A DNA stretch of 64,000 bases from Micrasema longulum (GCA_022494885.1 JAGVSM010001414.1:167355-231354); one strand, 5' to 3'. Shown: positions 41,061-52,789, counted from the first letter of the stretch. The notes: generated by a model from the letters alone, not told the origin. Translations and numbers: made by a program.

Positions 41061-41830
41061 TATATTTTTTTTGTTGACTCTTGTCTTAAAAAATCGTTTC
41101 GTCAGCGGATGCACACGGAGTAACCCCAGATTAGCCTTCCTTCCTTTCTTCTAGCAAACAAGAGAAAATAAACATAATATAATTTGAAAGTATAGGTATA
41201 CAAAAAAATTAAGTACAGTTAAATTAAATTATAATTAATATTTGCAATTAAGGTTCTAGCATTTTATTTATAGTGGCATAGAGTGAGGAAATTTTTCGCA
41301 CCTTTAAGACGAATACGATTCAACTAAAAAAAAGTTAAAATGAGTTAAGATCATAAAACGACTTCAATGAACATTATCCAATCTTAGTGACTTATTTACG
41401 TTACGTCATTTCGTGAATAATAAATAAAATCATGTGTTCGGTGACCTGATCTGACATAATAAAAAATATGCCATCTTATTTACCAAAGTGCTTTTATTTG
41501 TTTTTTTTTTCAATCTAATAATGAATCATTAAATAAATTTCTTGTTCAAACTTATATTAATTTATTTTTACTACGCTTTTTTTCATAGATGAAAGATATC
41601 GGTATATATTTTTTTTCAAAATTTGATGTTTACTTAGAAAAATACGAAAGAATACGATGGTGTCACAATTTACATTCTTCTTTTGCAATTTCACAAAAAG
41701 TTGATTTTTTAGTTGAGTCGTTTTCGTCCTTAAGGTGTAATCTATCGATTTCAGAAAAAATATTTGTTTTATTATTTATAATTCTGGGAAAAGATACATT
41801 CTTATTGTTATAAGTGCTTGAAATACCAAC
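41061..41830. other. AT-rich stretch, nothing recognised
   Basis: No gene is supported. The overlapping frames at 41589-41813 lack motifs, although they lie directly upstream of an RT remnant and may be its decayed 5' part. Confidence 0.4.
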
Positions 41831-42545
41831 ATGAAACAATTGTTGCAGCCAAGTTGTACGTTGAGAGATACGAATTTTAATTTTCTTAAGCAGCTGGATC
41901 ACGAATTAGATGGCGAGATTCTTGAGAATGTTGAAAGCATAAAATATCTAGGAGTTTGGATTACCTTTAACTTATCTTTTACAAAAAATGCAGACTACAC
42001 GAGTAAGAAAATCGCAAATCAGGTATCCCTATTAGGAAGGATAAGGAATAAACTAGACCTTAAAACGTCTTTGCTGATATTTAAAAGTATTATCGTTCCC
42101 CACATTGACTATTGCTACAGTATTTTATATTCAAGTAATGAGAGAGATCTAAAGAACCTCCAAATAATACGAAACAAAGCGATGAGGATAATATTAAGAT
42201 GTGGGAGACGCACATAAGTTAGAAAATAATTCAACCTCTAGATATTACGACAATTAATAAAAAAATCAAATTAAATGTTGCTAATGAAACTAACAGAATA
42301 GTTTCAAGAAATTTTCGCAACAAACTAAAAGAATAATGAGTTCTTTCATAACTATGCAACAATAGGATCTAAAAATATAGGACAAGAAATGAAATCAAAA
42401 GCAATGTCCCAGAACAGCCTTATGTACAAGGGAATACTGTTATTTGAGGAAATGCCAGAAAGCATGAAAAATGTAAATAAATTAAAAATTAAATGTAATT
42501 AGTAAATATGTAAAAAAAAAACTAGGTTATAAATAGTGAATATAC
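41831..42545 (+). pseudogene. non-LTR RT thumb/C-terminal remnant
   Basis: The 128-codon frame contains ESIKYLGVWITFNLSFTKNA (RT motif E-like 'KYLGV.ID..L.'), KKIANQVSLLGRIRNKLDLK, LIFKSIIVPHIDYCYSILYS and LKNLQIIRNKAMRIIL. After a stop the decayed C-terminus runs on to about 42500 and ends in A/T tails. The catalytic YADD part is missing. Confidence 0.8.
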
Positions 42546-42567
42546 ATAGGTTAATATAAGTGTAAAT

Positions 42568-43082
42568 CAACAATATTTTGAGTTTGTCCAAATTTTTGTA
42601 GACAATGACTGGATTCAACTCCCTGGGGAGCTGTTCATATTAACATTTTACAACAGAGATGAAGAACATTTAAGAGATGGTAATATAGAAGTCTAGGCAT
42701 CTACAGGGCTTATGACCTGTCAATGGCTGGTTTAAGTGGCCACTTTACACACTGTGTAACACTCACCATTCTGCCTATATTTTAACATCTATATTCCTTC
42801 AATTCTTTCATCTGTTGATGTTTGTGAAATTGAAGAGCTGAAACCTTTATTTATGCGGGTGAGATTCATCTAATTGAATTATTTCACCTACATACTAGGC
42901 AACGCCTGAAAATATTATCTTTTCAATTTCTATACTTCTTCATGGACCAGGTAATTTATGTTACACAGTGTGTAAAGTGGCCACTTAAACCAGCTATTGA
43001 CAGGTCATAAGCCCTGTAGATGCCAAGACTTCTATATTACCTGCTCTTAAATGTTCTTCATCTCTGTTGTAAAATGTTAATT
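42568..43082. mobile_element. foldback family element, most complete single copy
   Basis: It starts ATCAACAATATTTTGAGTTT. The outer arm holds TTCAACTCCCTGGGGAGCTG, itself palindromic. The inner arm holds CATTTTACAACAGAGATGAA to CTGCCTATATTTTAACATC. The centre, about 170 bp, includes CATCTGTTGATGTTTGTGAA and ACTAGGCAACGCCTG. The right inner arm ends GTTGTAAAATGTTAAT. The right outer block is missing. No coding capacity. Confidence 0.85.
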
Positions 43083-43114
43083 TAAGTGTAAATATTAAAC
43101 AGTTTTGATGTCGC

Positions 43115-43833
43115 GGGTATACTGGCAAAAAACGATTACTCGAAAATATGCGGATTTGACTTAATGATGCAGTTTTGTAAAGTTTTTAACGCTATACAAA
43201 CTGGTAAAATAAACTAAGCCATATTAAAATTCATATATCTGTTGTTTTAAAAATAAATAAAAACTACAAATAAATTTAAAACTTACTGTTGAAAAAAAAA
43301 AAAAAACTTTGATTATTGAAAAATATTTACGAGTACATTAAAATATCAGTTTTATTTGTAAAAACTCATATGTACTCATTTAATATGTAATATATTTTCT
43401 TTACTAACTTTCTATACTTTGTGGAAATTTGTTATTGGTTCTAAGTACACTATGTATGTTAATTTACTATAAATATGTATGTAGAACTGTAAGTTTCCCA
43501 AATAAAATAAAATAAAATTAAATGACAGAAATTGGCTTGGTGGGATTTTAGTTTTAGTAAAAATATGATAATTGAAATTTGAAAACTATAAAAATGTGAA
43601 ATTATATTTTTATTAAGGTTAAGTCGTATACCCGGTATTTTATTCAGGATAAAAGCTTAAAATAACTTAATATTTACTTAATATAAAACTAAGAAGCGGA
43701 AAAATTGAAAACATGTTCTTAAATGAGCACTTAACATTTAAATAAGATAAAAAGAGTAAAATTGGAACAAAACTTAAATGCTTGATTTCTCAAAACAGGG
43801 ATTTGAGAGTTAAAGCTTTTTGCCAGTATACCC
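43115..43833. mobile_element. candidate TIR element (about 720 bp)
   Basis: GGGTATACTGGCAAAAA (43115-43131) and its exact reverse complement (43817-43833) bound the stretch. No clear target duplication is seen. The interior is AT-rich and non-coding, with a LINE-like tail near 43500. Confidence 0.5.
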
Positions 43834-44150
43834 AGGATATCATAAATTAGGATTGTAATTGTAAATGTACAATAGTGATAAATAATGTTAGAAGAAGTAT
43901 GGTTGTAAATATTGTGTTGTAAATATATATAAGACTATGTTTATCATAGAACTAAATAAATAAAAAAAAAGTTTTGGGTAATCTTTGTTGTTATTATCTA
44001 TTTAGTAAATGAAGAGGGTATTAGTGATGGTTCTTTTAGACTGCAAGGTATCGATTTTGTGATGTATTATCATTTTATTATCGCACCTCGCACCTTATGG
44101 TTAATATTAAAAAAAAAATATTTGTTAATAATATTCAAAGCATTAACTTT
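43834..44150. other. AT-rich stretch, nothing recognised
   Basis: Only simple AT-rich sequence was seen. Confidence 0.4.
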
Positions 44151-44320
44151 GTGGTCCAACATTTTAATATTATGTTAATAAAATTTGTATAAAACCACTC
44201 ATCGACTTATCTGTCTACCGGTTTTGAGACGTAACCCGTCTCTTCGTCAGGACAACAACACTACACCAACATGCAAATACCACCACACACCTTCACCATA
44301 GTAGATTGCAAATATTTGTT
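44150..44320 (-). repeat. Penelope-like or similar element end with hammerhead-like core
   Basis: On the minus strand CTGACGA, then GAGACG...CGTCTC stem and AAAACCGGTAGACAGA. A second copy in the same orientation lies at 62510-62640, sharing ACCTTCACCATAGTAG-type flanks. G12 of the hammerhead core is A here, so self-cleavage is unlikely. Confidence 0.45.
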
Positions 44321-44593
44321 TGATTTTTGTTTTATTTATTTCGAATATCAACAGTGATACAGCAAATGAAAATAGTAAAAACAGATATCCACCAATATAC
44401 AGTAAACATAAACAAATACGGAATGATAGGGTGTGTGCATATGTGTGCATTGTAAAAGTAAAAGTATTTGTAAACATTATTAAATTGTGAGATAAGGACA
44501 TTGTTAGAATTGTTAAATCGACCTTATGTATATAAACAAACATAAAGTGAAAATATAACAAAAACTTGACGACTAGCATTTTATATGAATAAA

Positions 44594-44725
44594 AATAACC
44601 CGAGATTGATTATCTTACCTTTATGTAGCAGATGATCAAGATCCATTGCATTTGGTGAACCAATACAGTGCTCTATGCACCGCCGGGTACGGATAGAGGT
44701 GCGAAGATGAATTACGATATTTATT
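44594..44725 (+). repeat. SINE family A, 3' part only
   Basis: GAGATTGATTATCTTACCTT, GGTGAACCAATACAGTGCTC and TATGCACCGCCGGGTACGGA follow the family A 3' end. The head is missing. Confidence 0.6.
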
Positions 44726-45206
44726 TTGTTGAAGTCTTGTTCAAAATCGTCTAAACGTATAAGTACTTAATTATGAGATTTGGAATATTGTCGGAAAGGG
44801 GTAAATAATTAAAGTTTAAGGGTGAACACGAAACTTTCTGAAATTATAAATAGGGGTGGAATGACTCCAATGATAATTTCCAGCATATGAGCAAAATATT
44901 TTGCTTTTTAATTATACCAGCAGTAATTACAGGCATAGGAACAAAGTTTGTTAAATGTTTAATTATTCGAGTTTACATTATATTGTTATTAGTATCGATT
45001 CAAATATTTAAAAAAGGCGTTGAAAATATTCTAATAGACTTTCAGCTTCCCCTTTTCCCATCCTCTACCAATCCTTCAATAACCACCGATTAATAAAACG
45101 AAAGTCCGATAACGGACGCAGCAGCCTTTATATTATAAGTAACGAGCGTTTTGAGGGTTCGGTGGTTGACCTGGCTTGAAAACGTGCTGCGAACGTCTCA
45201 GGAGAG
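44726..45206. other. AT-rich stretch, nothing recognised
   Basis: No gene or repeat family was recognised between the SINE fragment and the hairpin at 45207. Confidence 0.4.
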
Positions 45207-45275
45207 AACAATGTTTGATTATGTTCAAATGCTTCCAGCCAGTCTGTATGCATTTGGACATAATCAAACATTGTT
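45207..45275. repeat. 26-bp-arm hairpin
   Basis: The arms 45207-45232 and 45250-45275 match 25/26 as reverse complements around a 17-nt loop. It lies just left of a foldback family copy and may mark an insertion boundary. Confidence 0.88.
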
Positions 45276-45287
45276 GAATTACTACCT

Positions 45288-45600
45288 GGTAAAAGAAGTA
45301 TAAAAATTGGAAAATAGTTTTCAGGCGTTGCCTTGTAGATGATTTGATTCAAACGGATAAATCTTACCCACGTGATTAAGGTTTCAGCACTTTTACTTCA
45401 CAAAAGTCAACAGATGGAAGAGTTGAGGAAATAGGGATGTTCAAACATGGGCAGAATGGTGAATGTTACACAGTGTGTAAAGTGGCCACTTAAACCAGTC
45501 AATGACAGGTCATAAGCCCTGTAAATGCCTAGACTTCCATATTCCCTTCTTAAAAATGTTTTTTCTCTCTGTTGAAATAAATTTAAATAGTCTCAGGAGA
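45288..45600 (-). mobile_element. foldback family, right half
   Basis: The centre word CAGGCGTTGCCTTGTAG, then AACAGATGGAAGAGTTGAGG, the inner arm GCAGAATGGTGAATGTTACA, GACAGGTCATAAGCCCTGTA, and CTCTCTGTTGAAATAAATTT. The left half is absent or replaced by the hairpin at 45207-45275. Confidence 0.8.
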
Positions 45601-45840
45601 GTCTCAAACCCGAGTTGCCTCTTTTTCGCAAGCTCCCACCGGCCTTCCTGGAAGGCCGTCGATGAAGATCTTTCGGCTTTGTTCTGCGGAACTGAGGGAC
45701 GCGGGATCGATATGGGAGGAGGCGAGAGTGCTGGGTCACGATAGGCTCTCCTGAAGGCGTTTGGTGATGTCCACATGCGACAATCATGAGAGGATGTGGA
45801 AAATAAGTAAGAATTGATTTGTCTCATAACAACTACAAAA
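45601..45840. other. GC-rich patch of unknown origin
   Basis: This 200-bp patch is sharply richer in GC than its surroundings and stays open on both strands over 60-100 codons. I recognise no protein family. It directly abuts the foldback copy and may be a fragment carried with it. Confidence 0.35.
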
Positions 45841-47355
45841 TTATTTACTCAGATAATTTGAGTATTATCTATTGAATGTTGAAAAATAATCGGCCTCGTT
45901 AAATTTTGGCGATACATAAAAATTTGACAATAATCTATTTGTTAACATAATTGATTTCAAGAAGATATAATAAAATAAATTATCAATGTATAAGATTGTA
46001 CTATACAACGTTTCTTAGGCATCCAGATGTTTACTAACTGAGATGGATATGTTCTCATCATCACTATGGCTGCATCACCTGCATGGTATGTGATGTTAAT
46101 GACCTAATCTTCCTTAGTAGATTCACTACTTTTTTTATTCTTAAAAGCGTTTTTTTAATTTTTTTTATTCTGCTTGTGTAAAAAAAGGTTTTTTGGCGTA
46201 TATATTATTGTTGTGCTATATTTAGTTATAAAGGTGCTAAACTTGCTTTGTTCCTTTGTGGTTCTCAATATGTTTTATTTTTTAAATGTTAATATTATTT
46301 ATGTCCCGAATTGAGTTGTTGTAACTCCTAGGAATGTAATTCAACGTATTATACTTGTAAAATACTTTGTGTTTTATGATTAATAAATAATAAAAAATAA
46401 AAATAAAATATTAATCTAGATATTCAAGAAATAAGGAATTCACTTGAATAATGAAATCAAACATTTTTGGCTCCACAAATCTATGGGGTGAGCAGTGAAT
46501 TGAAAATCTCTAATAAGTCAACATTAATTTAAAGAAAGGTATTTTTATCCAAGTACCCCTTCTACCGGTTCCGGGAATGTCGTCACTCTTGGGATTTCAT
46601 TTCCCGTTTAAATATTAATTAAAATTTCCTCCCTAAAATTGGAACCTGGAATTAAAACGAAACCCTCGAATTGAGTTGCTTATAAATCCATAGGCCCCTA
46701 AAGAGACAGACATTATTTTGTCGATTTCGTGTCACAGTCGCCATGGAATTCACATATTTTAAAACTCTCAATAAAATATTACCTAATTAAATTAAATTTA
46801 AAATAAAGTTACAAACAAACACATACTTCAATAATGTATTTATTGGAAATAGAATATGGAAGACTCAGCATTTGTATGGATTATAAACTGTTATTGGCTG
46901 GATTAAGTTATCATTTAAAATTTAGACAAGTCTTAGTGTTGAAGAAAATCGTTATTTCAAATCGGTTTCAATTTGTTGAGAAAATGGGAAACAGATAGAA
47001 ATGTATGATTTTGCCTGTTGAAGGTTGTTAGAGCTCCTATTCCAGTTGGAGGTAGGCATGGATGAGTCCATTTTGAATCGGTTCAAAAAGCCGGTTCGAA
47101 CGCTTTAAGCTGTTGAGATGCACTTCAAATCTCTAATAGGCGGCTTACAGCTCACAGCGGTACATTGTGACTTTCTTATATATAGCTTCAATTGTTTCAC
47201 AATTAATGTTTATTGCCTTAATTGAAATTTAAAATAAAAGGTGTACCCTCACAAGTCATGCCTTGTGGATTTTTTTTTGTGTTTCTGTAATAATGTATTT
47301 TGTATTTTAAAATTATGTGTATCTGTTGTATATTGCAAAGAGAAAATCATAATAA
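45841..47355. other. mostly AT-rich, LINE-like tails, nothing firm
   Basis: A LINE-like 3' end with a GAGTTGTTGTAACTCC hairpin and an AATAAATAATAA tail lies at about 46300-46410. A weak foldback remnant lies near 46855-46920. No gene. Confidence 0.4.
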
Positions 47356-47359
47356 ACTA

Positions 47360-47962
47360 GCGGACCCGACAAACGTTGTCCTGACTAAAGTTGGCTTGCC
47401 TGTTTTTATCTTGGAAAGACTTTTCATTGATAAGTAGGTACCTAGGTACTTGTTTATGGTTGAATTCCAAAACACAAAATAAATATTTTTTCAAATATGG
47501 CATCCTTTTTGCAAACGTCAAACTTCGGTCTTCTCACCAACAGAGGGGTGTACTTATGTAGGAAAACAATTTTTTTAAATGTATTGAATTTAATATTATT
47601 TTAGTATAACCAAAAATTTAGTAAAAAGAAATAAAGGAGTAGAAGTAATAAAGAATTTAAGGAAAGAATCTGATTGAGATCCACAAAAAACAAATGCTGT
47701 TTGTAAACATTCAAAACTAACTTTTTTTATACACAAAAAGAAAACATTTTTCTTTTTTTTTGTAAATACATTCTCCTCGGATGCAACCCTAGTAGATCGA
47801 AAAATAAAACATTAATGATTCTTACTTTAAAAAAAAATTATTTGATTGAAGATTTTAATATCTACGAGATTTCTCTGAAAACCGTACGTAAATCGGTTTA
47901 GCCTTTTAGGAGTTCAGTGACATCACACGTACAGAGGAGTTATATATATATATAAAGATTTA
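47360..47962 (+). repeat. dispersed element starting CTAGCGGACCCGACA, copy 1
   Basis: It begins ACTAGCGGACCCGACAAACG, contains AAGTAGGTACCTAGGTACTT and ends GTGACATCACACGTACAGAG and a TATATATATAAAGATT tail. The copy at 49965-50647 follows the same order. The AT-rich simple tail suggests a non-autonomous retroposon. The family is not certain. Confidence 0.75.
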
Positions 47963-48840
47963 AAAAATTTAAATAATAATAATACGCTGAAAATATAAAA
48001 AGGTTCCTATCCTTGTTAAAAAATCTATTAAAATGGATTTTTGAGCCATTTTTACCTCAAGCGAGAAGTAACGCATGTCAAAAAGTTTTTTAAAGAAAGT
48101 ATTCAGCATGTCCTTAAGCAGAATAAGTCTGAGCCGCGCGGTGTGCAAGGCTCCTTAAGCCCGGTGTCTCGGTGCCGCAAATGCCATCAAAATGTCAAAA
48201 AGTGAAAAAATACACTCCACACGTCAAGTGGTAAGACTGTTTTACCACCTCCGGAATTCCCGGGAAAATATCTTACCGAGCAGGGATGTGAAAAAATACT
48301 TTCGATATTTTTAAAAATATTTCTCAAAACGAGTTTTTTTTTCCTTGGAGAATAACTTATATATTTCAGTTCACTGTATTATATTATAGTCCTAATGATC
48401 AATTATACATTTACTGTAACTTGCATACCAATGCTGTCTTTGCTGTGGGAAATTTTAGAAATAACGTTGGATTTTTTTCCCCTCTGTTAAGGATTCTCAG
48501 AACATTGAACGAAATCTCCCCAAACAGTACTGTCGGTTTGTTCCTACAGCGTATTTTAGACACTGCTGGAAAAAGATTTTTCGTAGCTCTAAAAGCTCAG
48601 CTTCCTAAAATAAATGATTGGGGGGAAAAGTTGAGTTTTTATGAGATATAATTTGGATAATTAGTTTTTGTACGGTTTTTAAAGGCTTAATGTGATTGAT
48701 CTAGGCTCCTCATTACTAAAGTAAACATTGATAAAAGGAAGCTTATATATTTATATTCAGTAAAAAAAACCGTATTAAGTGGTTAAAAACAAAGTGTTTT
48801 TTATTTATTGTGTATGCTGACAATTGGTAGAATTCCATAT
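47963..48840. other. unassigned, includes an open frame of unknown origin
   Basis: A plus frame at 48421-48651 (76 codons, ending LPKINDWGEKLSFYEI) looks moderately protein-like but matches no family I know. A GC-richer patch lies at 48120-48270. Confidence 0.35.
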
Positions 48841-49069
48841 TTAATTTGGTAATGTATCCAAAATAAAACAAGTTAATTGGGTTATAATTCTAATTTATTT
48901 TTTATAAAATATACCAAGGGGGTATATTGTGACGCGTCTAATTAAAAACTAAATTATTTATGATTGTAATCTTGTAATTGTAAATTTGTTATTTCATATT
49001 ATGTACTAGTATAATAAACTTTTTATTATATACCTTGTTTCGGATTCATTTTCTTTTATTCAAGTGTCA

Positions 49070-49505
49070 AGCCATTCCTTCCTTTGATTCCGGTGGTCCT
49101 TGTTTTGAATCCCAACGTACCTACTTCTCCCTGACGGCGAGTCAAGAAAGCAACGCGTGACAACACATCAAAAAAACCGTACCGCGAACAACAGCGAAAA
49201 CCGTACCGCGAGCGTGACAGTGATTTCGAATCACCAACATACAAGAAAACGTGCAAAGTGACCAGTGCAAACGATAACGGTGTCTTTCTGGACCAGTGCC
49301 AAAGGGAGGAAACCGTAAGTCTTTACTCCTTTCATTAATTCCAGGATTGACACTCAAAACCATAACGTCAATTAGTTTACCTAAAATCAAACGTTCCCTG
49401 TTTTCTTCGAACACGCGTATCGCGAGAGGGCAGGCCTTGTTTACAGTCCCGAGGTCGATGGTATCGAGCATCCAACACCTACTAAATATATAAAAACCTG
49501 TCATG
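49070..49505. other. coding-like, GC-richer core of the inverted-repeat element
   Basis: The composition is exon-like. On the plus strand one frame reads KPYREQQRKPYRERDSDFES and PTYKKTCKVTSANDNG, then a GTAAGT donor-like word near 49314. On the minus strand a 120-codon frame is open. Neither matches a family that I recognise, so neither is called as a gene. Confidence 0.35.
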
Positions 49506-49964
49506 TTCCCAATTATTTCAATTAAAATGAAATAATATTATAAAATCTAAATGTATTTTTACCTTAGTTGACATTAAACATTAATGAAACCTGTATAAAA
49601 CACCAATGTAAAGTTTCAACAATGATTTTCAAAATAAACCTGTATAAATGAAATCAATATTTTTATAATTATTACATTAATTTCAAAGTCATACCCTTAC
49701 CAATGTTTTTAAATAATGGAAGGTTTTTCCCCCAATATAACCAAAATATTCCTCTAATATACTCAGTATACCCTAATTGAATTTTAATTACTCTACTTAT
49801 TTTGGCTTGTGTAGAAATCCACAAACATAAAATAGCAATTATTTTTAGTATAAAAGTATATAACTTTGTAAATATTTAAGTTAGTTTGTTTGAAAATGTC
49901 CTAACAAGACGAAACGCGTCACAATATATATACCCTTTGAATATTTTATAAAAAAAACTAGCGG

Positions 49965-50647
49965 ACCCAACAGACATTGTCCTGCCCAAACGTTGGCTTG
50001 CCTGCGATAAACTCAGGAAAATACTTTTTATTGATAAGTAGGTACCCAGGTACTTGTTTGTGATTAAATTCCAAAACCAAAAATTGTTAATATTAAAATA
50101 TTGGATTTAAGTAGGTACCTAGGTACTTGTTTATGGTTGAATTCCAAAACATAAAATAAATATTTTCAAATGTGGCATTCTTTTGGCAAACGTCAAACTC
50201 CGGTCGTCTCACCAATAAAGGGGTGTACTTATGTAGGAATACGATTTTTGAAAATGTATTGAATGTAACGTTATTTAATTGTTACCGAAAATCCAATAAA
50301 AAGAAATAAATGGGTAGAAACTATGAGGAATTTAAGGAAATAATCTGATTGAGATCCACAAAAAACAAATGCTGTTTGTAAACATTAAAAAACAAACTTT
50401 TTCATACACAAAAAACATCTTTCGATTTTTTTGTAAATGCATTCTCCTTGAATGCAACCCTGGTAGATCGATGAATAACACATTTATGCTCCTTACCTCT
50501 TTTTTACATATTAGATTGAAGATTTTAATATCTACGAACACGCACAGCGCTAAGAATATTTCTCTGAAAATCACACGTAAATCGGTTAAGCCGTTTAGGA
50601 GGAGTTCAGTGACATCACAAGTACAGAGAAATTATATATATAAAGAT
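49965..50647 (+). repeat. dispersed element starting CTAGCGGACCC, copy 2
   Basis: Same start and end words as copy 1. It has an extra tandem duplication of about 80 bp around GTAGGTACC(C/T)AGGTACTTG near 50040-50130. It is inserted into the right arm of the 48842-50710 element. Confidence 0.78.
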
Positions 50648-50759
50648 AAAAAATAAAGTAGAATTATAATCCAATAAACTTGTTTTATTTTGGATACATT
50701 ACCAAATCAAAGTGTTTTTGTTTTAAAAATAGACGAATAATTTAACTTAATTAATTAAT

Positions 50760-51060
50760 TTAATTTAATTTCTATACAAGTCATGGTCAAAATAACTTTG
50801 TATTCAGAGATAATAAAAATTATAATAATCTTCCTAATGAACTAAAAACTATTAAAAATAATATATCAATAAATAAATTTAAAGTATCTAAATAAATTTT
50901 TTGAACTCGTGTAAAAACAGCATTAAATTTTAATTAGTATGAATGTATTATTGTTTTATGTTTTTTTCTTTATATATCCTACCTTTTTATTTTTCTTTTC
51001 ATGTACTCGCATTTAAAATTATATAAACTCTTATTAATAAACAACTAAAACAGTGTAAGT
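50760..51060 (+). pseudogene. short non-LTR RT C-terminal remnant
   Basis: A broken frame reads YNNLPNELKTIKNNISINKF KVSK, fitting the '(W/Y)N.LP.E+K.......FK' tail of RT proteins. An A/T-rich UTR follows to about 51060. Confidence 0.5.
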
Positions 51061-51204
51061 CACTTTCCAAGCACAAGAGTTAGTCTTTTTTTTTGGAGAG
51101 TTACAGTGATAACATTTACTAGATGTGTAAAAGTAGATATGTTTAGAATTTTACAAAAACATGTACTTTTTATGAAATTTATGAATAAAAAATAAATATA
51201 AAAA

Positions 51205-51310
51205 ACTTCATTGATTTGATTCAGGCAGAAGAAACCTTGTCCAACTCCGGCGCTGCCCAAACACTAAGTTCGGAGATCGGCCGCTCTGACCGGAACCAAT
51301 CGTCTTCACG
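51205..51310 (+). pseudogene. fragment of the LINE family also seen at 62745
   Basis: AGGCAGAAGAAACCTTGTCC, AACTCCGGCGCTGCCCAAAC and TTCGGAGATCGGCCGCTCTG repeat 62750-62815. In that copy this part encodes the 'PNTKFEDRVFAVAGPS' portion of an RT C-terminus. Confidence 0.55.
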
Positions 51311-51409
51311 CTTAAGAGTCATTTACATGAGAACAATACAAGAGATATGACAATATTGTCATGTCCCAAAACATTGAACAGCCTTGATCACGCAAGATAG
51401 AACGCTGCG

Positions 51410-52789
51410 CAGTGGGGCAGGATCCAACTAAACCTGGCCCAAAGTCGTTTTCTAAAATAATAATCAGAAATAATTGGGTATTATTTAACGATAGTACGCA
51501 TATTAACGGACAAACTCCCATCCCTCGTTTTCCTTTCAATTAACGCGCCACTGAACAAGGTCAATCTATAACTATATATCGTGGAGTTTGTACGACCTCT
51601 TTTATCGCTCCTGTAAAATCAAGTGATAGTTTGTGATGAAATTGTTTAAGAATCGCACTCTTAAAAAAAAAAAAAAACAAATGGACCCAATACCCGAAGG
51701 TATGTTATTTTATAAAAAATATATTTTGATTGTTATTTTGTTTATTTATAGGAAGTTTTATATACTAAAAAAAATAAATTAAAAAAATTGTGATAAATAA
51801 ATTTCATCGAAACTTTTAGTATCTGCTTCAGCAAGCCTCACCTACAATTTAAATTAGGTTGTATAGTATAACTATTCATATGGTGGAAAATGTGAAAAAA
51901 GGGCATTTTTGCGGTTTTAATAAAAAACTGACTTTTTGAAAAGTACGTTTATTTTTCAATCTTTACTTTGATCAGGAGAAATTTTACTAATATTTTTTCA
52001 GGATTCATTGCGAGAGATTCGATTTGAATAAAACGAGAGTTACAATATGATTTTGTGAAGAGAATTGGCCGATAGAACATGTAATAGCCGATGCTTGTTT
52101 TAAACAAAATATTTCATTGAATCATCAAATTGCCCGAAACATGCAAAACGTTACATCTCAGATGAAATTCCCCCTTTTAATACCCCATTTAAAAACCAGC
52201 ATTATAATAATTTTAAATGTTTATTTTGTCATTAAATAATATTATTGTAGCATAATTTAAATATGATATAATATGTATATCATTTTTGAATTAACTTAAT
52301 AGTGATGCATAATTATTTGTAAATATATAGTTTAACTTTATTGTTATGTTCATTAAATTACATATTCTACCATATGTGTAGATGTGTTACTATTATCACT
52401 TTATTGTACTATTTTGTATTTATGTTTACTATCAATGAATTACAGAATTGAATTATAAAATTACTATAAATTATTAATAACATATTGCCATGTAATATAA
52501 CTTTTCTGCATTCCATTTTTCGACATGTAGACATTTTTTTAATTTTTATTTTTCTATTATTATTTTGTATATTGTTTTGACTACTTTGTATATTGTTAAA
52601 TATGTTAATAAGTGTTTTTGATTTGTATATAGAAGAGTCCCGACTTAACACGGAATTTTCTAACAAGTCAGGACAAAAAAATAATAATTGCGCTCTATGA
52701 TAAAATTGTGTGTTTTGTGAATTAAATAAATAAATTTAAAAAACCATGAATATACTTTTGGCCAGGTTTAGTTGGATCCTGCCCCACTG
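51410..52789. mobile_element. 1380-bp TIR transposon with TGCG target duplication
   Basis: CAGTGGGGCAGGATCCAACT begins the left end (51410). The right end (to 52789) is its reverse complement over more than 30 bp with about one mismatch. TGCG flanks both ends (51406-51409 and 52790-52793). The interior is AT-rich. An ATGGACCCAATACCCGAAGG word followed by TATGT (donor-like) at about 51680-51702 and an acceptor-like TTTTTTCAG at about 52000 suggest a decayed spliced transposase gene. The superfamily is not recognised. Confidence 0.82.

Larger units (their letters stand above)
48842..50710. mobile_element. inverted-repeat element (about 1.2 kb before insertion) split by the 49965 repeat
   Basis: The left arm (48842-48940) has TTGGTAATGTATCCAAAATA, ACAAG, the TATAAAATATACC block and TTGTGACGCGTCT. 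The right arm carries the reverse complement in two pieces: ACGCGTCACAATATATATAC...TTATAA (49905-49951) and AATTATAATCCAATAAACTT...CATTACCAAATC (50650-50710). The CTAGCGGACCC repeat lies exactly between the pieces. The interior 49070-49500 is coding-like. Confidence 0.75.

Noticed and set aside
45128..45352. 74-codon minus-strand frame.
   Set aside because: It spans a hairpin and part of a foldback arm, with no recognisable protein.
48421..48651. 76-codon plus frame that looks partly protein-like.
   Set aside because: No recognisable family, no splice partners. Kept only as an unassigned stretch.
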